Source: Leuconostoc carnosum (GTDB taxonomy: Bacteria; Bacillota; Bacilli; Lactobacillales; Lactobacillaceae). Taken from it: DNA of 64,000 bases. Shown one piece after another: positions 60,784-64,000 of this stretch. The notes beneath the pieces were generated by a model that saw only the letters and a list, made by a program, of their open reading frames with translations, was not told where the DNA came from and ran no database searches. The number at the start of each line of letters is the position of its first letter. Position 1 is the stretch's first letter. Position numbers and translations under genes: made by a program. The stretch spans positions 131,154 through 195,153 of the forward strand of contig NZ_JACHGL010000004.1 in NCBI RefSeq assembly GCF_014207505.1, written 5' to 3'.

Positions 60784-61856
60784 AACAAGGAAAATCGGCG
60801 CAAATTAAAAAAATACGCCACACACAAAAAAAGCAAAAACTTGTCTCAAAGGATAAACTGCCAGAATTTAATTATAATCAATTTTCGGGTTTTTTGAGGG
60901 CGCGTTATTATTTGACACATCATCAGAAATACAATAGGGAAGTCTTTGAAGTTGCTTCATTTTTCTTAGATGATGTGATTGCAATGATGGTCAATCAGAA
61001 TTTTACTCAGTTTACGAGCAATGAGCGTGCTATCGTTAAGTTAAATGAAGTGATGCAGGCAGCATTGGTTAACAGTGATGACAAGGATTGGCGCTATTTT
61101 GTCTTGTTGGTACCTGCTTTGTATGATATGCAACAATTTTTTGTTAAAGAGGGGAGTGTCAATGCACGTTTTGTAGCACAGGCACCCAATTTTGATATTA
61201 ATTTTTGGCGTATGATTATGCGAACAGTTATGGCTGTTAATTTTTTCAAGTGGCAAGGTAAAGATGTTGCAGAATTAATGCAAAAATCAAATGCTGTTGA
61301 TGATTTACAATTTAAATTTTTATCTGAAAATGAGCAGGATGATGATTTTAATTTAGTAATTATAGCCGAAACTTTCAGAGAATTGACGCCAAAAATTAAG
61401 CCGTTACAGGCTATAGAAACAGTTGTTAAATTAGAACCTGATTTAAATGAACTAGAAATACAAGCGGAGTTAGACTACGCCGACAAAAAACTTTTACAGT
61501 TTCAGGAGGCTTCTGTTAAGGATGTTGTTAGTGATAATGTTGTCAGCATGCTTTATGCCTTCCATGAAGGCATGGCTAAGGAATACAATGCTACTCATGA
61601 TTTGTGGGATGCAAAAACTTTGAATGCGTTTGCATCTGAACACTTATTAGATTACTGGATACCTGAGTGGGATAATTTAGATGGTATTGGTGGCGAGGTT
61701 AAATCATATTTGACTTTCTTGAGTAAAAAGCAGGCAATTTATGGTTTAGGTAAGTTGTTATCAGGAATAACTGATATTGATCGCTATATTGATGTCATCT
61801 CATTAAATCGTTTACTGCAACAAAAAAACGTTAAATTTATTGAAGAGTTAGCTTAA
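60780..61856 (+). CDS. unrecognised 358-residue protein with basic N-terminus
   Basis: No family recognised. Residues 1-27 are strongly basic (KQGKSAQIKKIRHTQKKQ), followed by a helical, aromatic-rich body (FSGFLRARYYLTHHQKYNRE, FFKWQGKDVAELMQ) and acidic stretches (SENEQDDDFN). No membrane segments or enzyme motifs seen. The basic tail could bind nucleic acid or ribosomes. The start is coupled to a leader ORF. A strong terminator follows. Confidence 0.7.
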   Translation: MKQGKSAQIKKIRHTQKKQKLVSKDKLPEFNYNQFSGFLRARYYLTHHQKYNREVFEVASFFLDDVIAMMVNQNFTQFTSNERAIVKLNEVMQAALVNSDDKDWRYFVLLVPALYDMQQFFVKEGSVNARFVAQAPNFDINFWRMIMRTVMAVNFFKWQGKDVAELMQKSNAVDDLQFKFLSENEQDDDFNLVIIAETFRELTPKIKPLQAIETVVKLEPDLNELEIQAELDYADKKLLQFQEASVKDVVSDNVVSMLYAFHEGMAKEYNATHDLWDAKTLNAFASEHLLDYWIPEWDNLDGIGGEVKSYLTFLSKKQAIYGLGKLLSGITDIDRYIDVISLNRLLQQKNVKFIEELA

Positions 61857-61895
61857 ATAATACCGACTTCATTTTAAAATGAGGTCGGTATTATT
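61856..61895. terminator. bidirectional terminator between convergent genes
   Basis: Stem of about 17-20 bp (61856-61875/61876-61895, inner A-T pairs melting into a loop, one G-T pair); T-rich on both strands. Serves the unknown + gene and the minus-strand SOS gene. Confidence 0.85.
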
Positions 61896-62229
61896 AATTG
61901 AATGAGATATGGCGAATTGTTCCAGGTAAAATTGTTACCATTTGATGTGTTAGTGGTGACTGAATCAGTATTTGTCCTTGGATATTTTGGTAAACATAGC
62001 CAAAATAGTTTGTAACATCTTCACTTAGCAATGAATTATTAATTTGGATGGTGGCTGGGTTTTCAGAATTCAGTGCAAATTCTAGGCGGGTAATTAGTTC
62101 ATTAGCCATAAGTTGTGGCTTTAATGGGACGTGCCTTTTAGGTTTTAAAAAGTCTTTTAAACTGTTTATAGCACGATGAATTGGTGATTCAAGTGGTTGC
62201 TGTATAAGATAGTTTTGCATCATGAGCAT
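61894..62229 (-). CDS. SOS-type protein, YolD-like
   Basis: 111-residue protein. The pattern LMANELITRLEFALNS, then FGYVYQNIQGQILIQ and GTIRHISF, resembles YolD-like proteins that usually sit beside SOS-induced Y-family polymerases. That match is by eye and weak. GAGGAG lies before the ATG and a LexA box overlaps the promoter (-35 TTGATT 62286-62281, -10 TATCAT 62264-62259, minus strand). No polymerase gene follows: the gene is alone between terminator and promoter. Confidence 0.6.
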   Translation of the reverse strand: MLMMQNYLIQQPLESPIHRAINSLKDFLKPKRHVPLKPQLMANELITRLEFALNSENPATIQINNSLLSEDVTNYFGYVYQNIQGQILIQSPLTHQMVTILPGTIRHISFN

Positions 62230-62264
62230 ATGACTCCTCGTATCATTCGTTAATTATTATGATA

Positions 62265-62278
62265 CGAACAAATGTTCA
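62265..62278 (-). promoter_or_regulatory. LexA (SOS) box of the YolD-like gene
   Basis: CGAACAAATGTTCA (+ strand) matches CGAAC-N4-GTTCG with one mismatch, within the spacer of the minus-strand promoter. Confidence 0.75.
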
Positions 62279-62384
62279 AAAAATCAAATTTTTTATGATG
62301 GCTTAACCTTTTCTTGAGTATTTTTTATATTTAAAATCCTAATATATTAGGGATATTCATTGATGTGACTTATATTTATGTGTA

Positions 62385-62398
62385 CGAACAAATATTCA
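62385..62398. promoter_or_regulatory. second LexA-like box upstream of gmk
   Basis: CGAACAAATATTCA, two mismatches to the consensus and one from the box 120 nt away. It lies 26 nt before the gmk -35. Confidence 0.4.
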
Positions 62399-62423
62399 AT
62401 CAAAAGATAAAATTGAGATAGCA

Positions 62424-62452
62424 TTGTATATCATGGCAAAAATGTGTATAAT
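62424..62452 (+). promoter_or_regulatory. predicted promoter of gmk
   Basis: TTGTAT at 62424-62429, 17 nt, TATAAT at 62447-62452. Confidence 0.7.
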
Positions 62453-62479
62453 ACTATCATTAGTACATAAAGAGGATAA

Positions 62480-63079
62480 ATGATGACGCAGCGTGGTTTA
62501 CTAATTGTATTATCTGGCCCTTCCGGAGTTGGAAAAGGGACAGTGCGCAAGGCTATTTTTGAAGAAGATGGCATTGATTTTCAATATTCTATCTCGGCAA
62601 CAACTCGCCAACCAAGAACTGGTGAAGTTGATGGCGAAGACTATTTTTTCGTTTCTCATGATGAATTTGAAAGTAAAATAGCGAATGGTGATATGTTAGA
62701 ATATGCACAGTATGTCAACAATTATTATGGGACACCTAAAAGTTTTATAGATGATACGCTTTCAAGTGGCAGAGATGTCTTTCTTGAAATTGATGTACAA
62801 GGAGCTTTGCAAGTAAAGTCAAAAATGCCAGAAGGTATTTACATATTTTTGACACCACCAGATTTAACAAATTTACGAGAACGTCTAGTAGGTCGTGGCA
62901 CTGACTCACAAGAAGTTATCGAAAAACGTGTTGCAGCTGCACGTGATGAACTGAAACAAATGATTAATTATGATTATGCTGTTGAAAATGACCAAGTTAC
63001 TAACGCAGTTGATCGTATTAAATCAATTATCAAATCAGAACGTTTGCGTGTTACGCGCGTTTTTGAAAAAACATTTTAG
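62480..63079 (+). CDS. gmk: guanylate kinase
   Basis: 199-residue kinase converting GMP to [15 protein letters not shown] is the P-loop; [22 protein letters not shown] and YYGTPKSFI are GMP-site motifs. AGAGG precedes two consecutive ATGs (62480, 62483). rpoZ follows after 10 nt, the normal pairing. Confidence 0.96.
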   Translation: MMTQRGLLIVLSGPSGVGKGTVRKAIFEEDGIDFQYSISATTRQPRTGEVDGEDYFFVSHDEFESKIANGDMLEYAQYVNNYYGTPKSFIDDTLSSGRDVFLEIDVQGALQVKSKMPEGIYIFLTPPDLTNLRERLVGRGTDSQEVIEKRVAAARDELKQMINYDYAVENDQVTNAVDRIKSIIKSERLRVTRVFEKTF

Positions 63080-63089
63080 GAGAATAGCC

Positions 63090-63302
63090 ATGTTACTTTA
63101 TCCATCAGTTGATAAGTTATTAGAAAAAGTTGATTCACGTTACAAATTAATTGCTCTAGGAGCCAAACGTGCTCGAGAATTAGATGCGGGTATGCCTGCA
63201 ACGCAAGAAACATTTGAATCAAATAAGTCAGTTGGCCGAGCTTTAGAAGAAATAGAAAATGGTGATGTTATTATTGATCCAGATTTCGAAGATCAAGTAT
63301 AA
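63090..63302 (+). CDS. rpoZ: RNA polymerase omega subunit
   Basis: 70-residue RNAP assembly subunit. [20 protein letters not shown] and [10 protein letters not shown] are diagnostic. ATG 63090 has AGGAG (63079-63083) upstream; the longer in-frame start lies inside gmk and is rejected. Usually followed by priA, absent here. Confidence 0.95.
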   Translation: MLLYPSVDKLLEKVDSRYKLIALGAKRARELDAGMPATQETFESNKSVGRALEEIENGDVIIDPDFEDQV

Positions 63303-63395
63303 TTATCCATAAAATCAAATAGTATTAGCAGACACGGTCAGGTATTAAACAACTTATGTCGTGTCTTTATAAATTTCAGGAGACTAACAATAATA

Positions 63396-63902
63396 ATGGA
63401 TTACCCACAAAAAGATGCAGCAAATTACAATGGTCCAGTGGCCACGTTTAAAACAAGTCAAGGTGACATTAAAATTAAACTATTTGCAGATATAGTACCT
63501 AAAACAGTCGAAAACTTTACAACTCATGCTAAAAATGGTTATTACGATAATGGTATTTTTCATCGTGTGATTCGTGATTTTATGATTCAAGGTGGTGATC
63601 CCAACGGTAACGGTATGGGTGGTGAAAGTATTTGGGGTGGCAGCTTCAAAGATGAGTTTTCAGATAAACTACTAAATATTAAAGGTGCCTTGTCAATGGC
63701 AAATGCCGGTCCAAATACCAATGGTTCGCAATTTTTCATCGTTCAAGCAGAAGAGACGCCTTGGTTAAATGGTAAGCATGCTGTGTTTGGTCAAGTTATT
63801 GAAGGAATGGATATCGTTGATAAAATTGCACAAGTAAGTGTAGATATGAATGATAAGCCACGCGAAGATGTTAAAGTTAATACGATTGAAATTGCAGACT
63901 AA
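63396..63902 (+). CDS. ppiB: peptidyl-prolyl cis-trans isomerase, cyclophilin type
   Basis: 168-residue cytosolic cyclophilin. [19 protein letters not shown] holds the catalytic Arg; [16 protein letters not shown] and [12 protein letters not shown] complete the active site. AGGAGA is 12 nt before the ATG, a wide spacing. A weak hairpin (63330-63336/63360-63366) lies upstream. Confidence 0.95.
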   Translation: MDYPQKDAANYNGPVATFKTSQGDIKIKLFADIVPKTVENFTTHAKNGYYDNGIFHRVIRDFMIQGGDPNGNGMGGESIWGGSFKDEFSDKLLNIKGALSMANAGPNTNGSQFFIVQAEETPWLNGKHAVFGQVIEGMDIVDKIAQVSVDMNDKPREDVKVNTIEIAD

Positions 63903-63916
63903 TGGTCTGCTTTTTT
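63894..63916 (+). terminator. intrinsic terminator after ppiB
   Basis: GCAGAC/GTCTGC stem (63894-63899/63905-63910) across the stop codon, then six T's. Confidence 0.8.
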
Positions 63917-63942
63917 GTTATAATAATATTGAGGAATTAATT

Positions 63943-64000
63943 ATGACGTATCATATAGGTCAAAAAGTAACGGGATATGTAACAGGTATTCAATTGTATG
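63943..64000 (+). CDS. S1-domain RNA-binding protein, 5' fragment
   Basis: Partial: only the first 19 residues are in the window (MTYHIGQKVTGYVTGIQLY). GQKVTGYVTGIQ is the first strand of an S1 domain, as in YugI/CvfD general stress proteins. GAGGAA precedes the ATG. The rest is beyond the window edge. Confidence 0.6.
   Translation, partial: MTYHIGQKVTGYVTGIQLY

Overview
The window is AT-rich, densely coded chromosomal DNA from a low-GC Gram-positive lactic acid bacterium, almost certainly a Leuconostoc. The best marker is a 331-residue D-lactate dehydrogenase at 40463-41458 that follows the Leuconostoc mesenteroides enzyme closely but not exactly, so a sister species is likely. A T-box before pheST, CIRCE and LexA boxes, LtaS-type lipoteichoic acid synthesis and the yqeG-yqeH-yhbY-nadD-yqeK-rsfS cluster all fit Lactobacillales. 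Nearly every gene is on the + strand. I saw no tRNA, rRNA, insertion sequence, prophage or CRISPR array.

Layout. 1-11 kb: a ROK fructokinase, an HxlR regulator, T-box-led pheS-pheT, murA, rpmE2, rlmCD, murF and an anchored serine hydrolase. 11-20 kb: RNA helicase cshA, folC, an MFS exporter, radC, an isolated HPr gene, a MerR/small membrane protein pair, tgt, yajC and an HD phosphohydrolase. 20-26 kb: a fused MacB-type ABC transporter and a heterodimeric ABC exporter whose first half carries an in-frame stop. 26-32 kb: two lipid glycosyltransferases, a flippase-like membrane protein, a YkuJ-like protein and ltaS, which together look like a glycolipid and lipoteichoic acid module. 32-40 kb: SOS-type uvrB, uvrA, yvcK, whiA and CIRCE-type clpP. 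40-44 kb: D-lactate dehydrogenase, an EIIC-like membrane protein and a secreted SLT/Apf-like wall protein. 44-50 kb: the ribosome-assembly, NAD and tRNA-modification cluster yqeG to ylbN. 50-60 kb: a CovRS/ArlRS-like two-component system, acyP, yidC, a SpoU methyltransferase, secG, rnr, smpB, rny and two envelope-associated small proteins. 60-64 kb: two unrecognised genes, an SOS-type YolD-like gene, gmk, rpoZ, ppiB and the start of an S1-domain gene.

Most of the window is housekeeping; its interest lies in deviations inside familiar genes. The tRNA-guanine transglycosylase has lost all three zinc cysteines and has changes in its substrate pocket. MurA carries Asp in place of the fosfomycin-target Cys. 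NadD has HxGQ instead of HxGH. RlmCD lacks its Fe-S cysteines, L31 is the zinc-free type and YidC lacks a lipobox Cys. One ABC half-transporter is broken by a single stop codon. The least explained stretch is 60.1-62.4 kb: an orphan gene pair, with a 13-codon leader ORF coupled by ATGA overlap to the second gene, next to a lone SOS-controlled gene.
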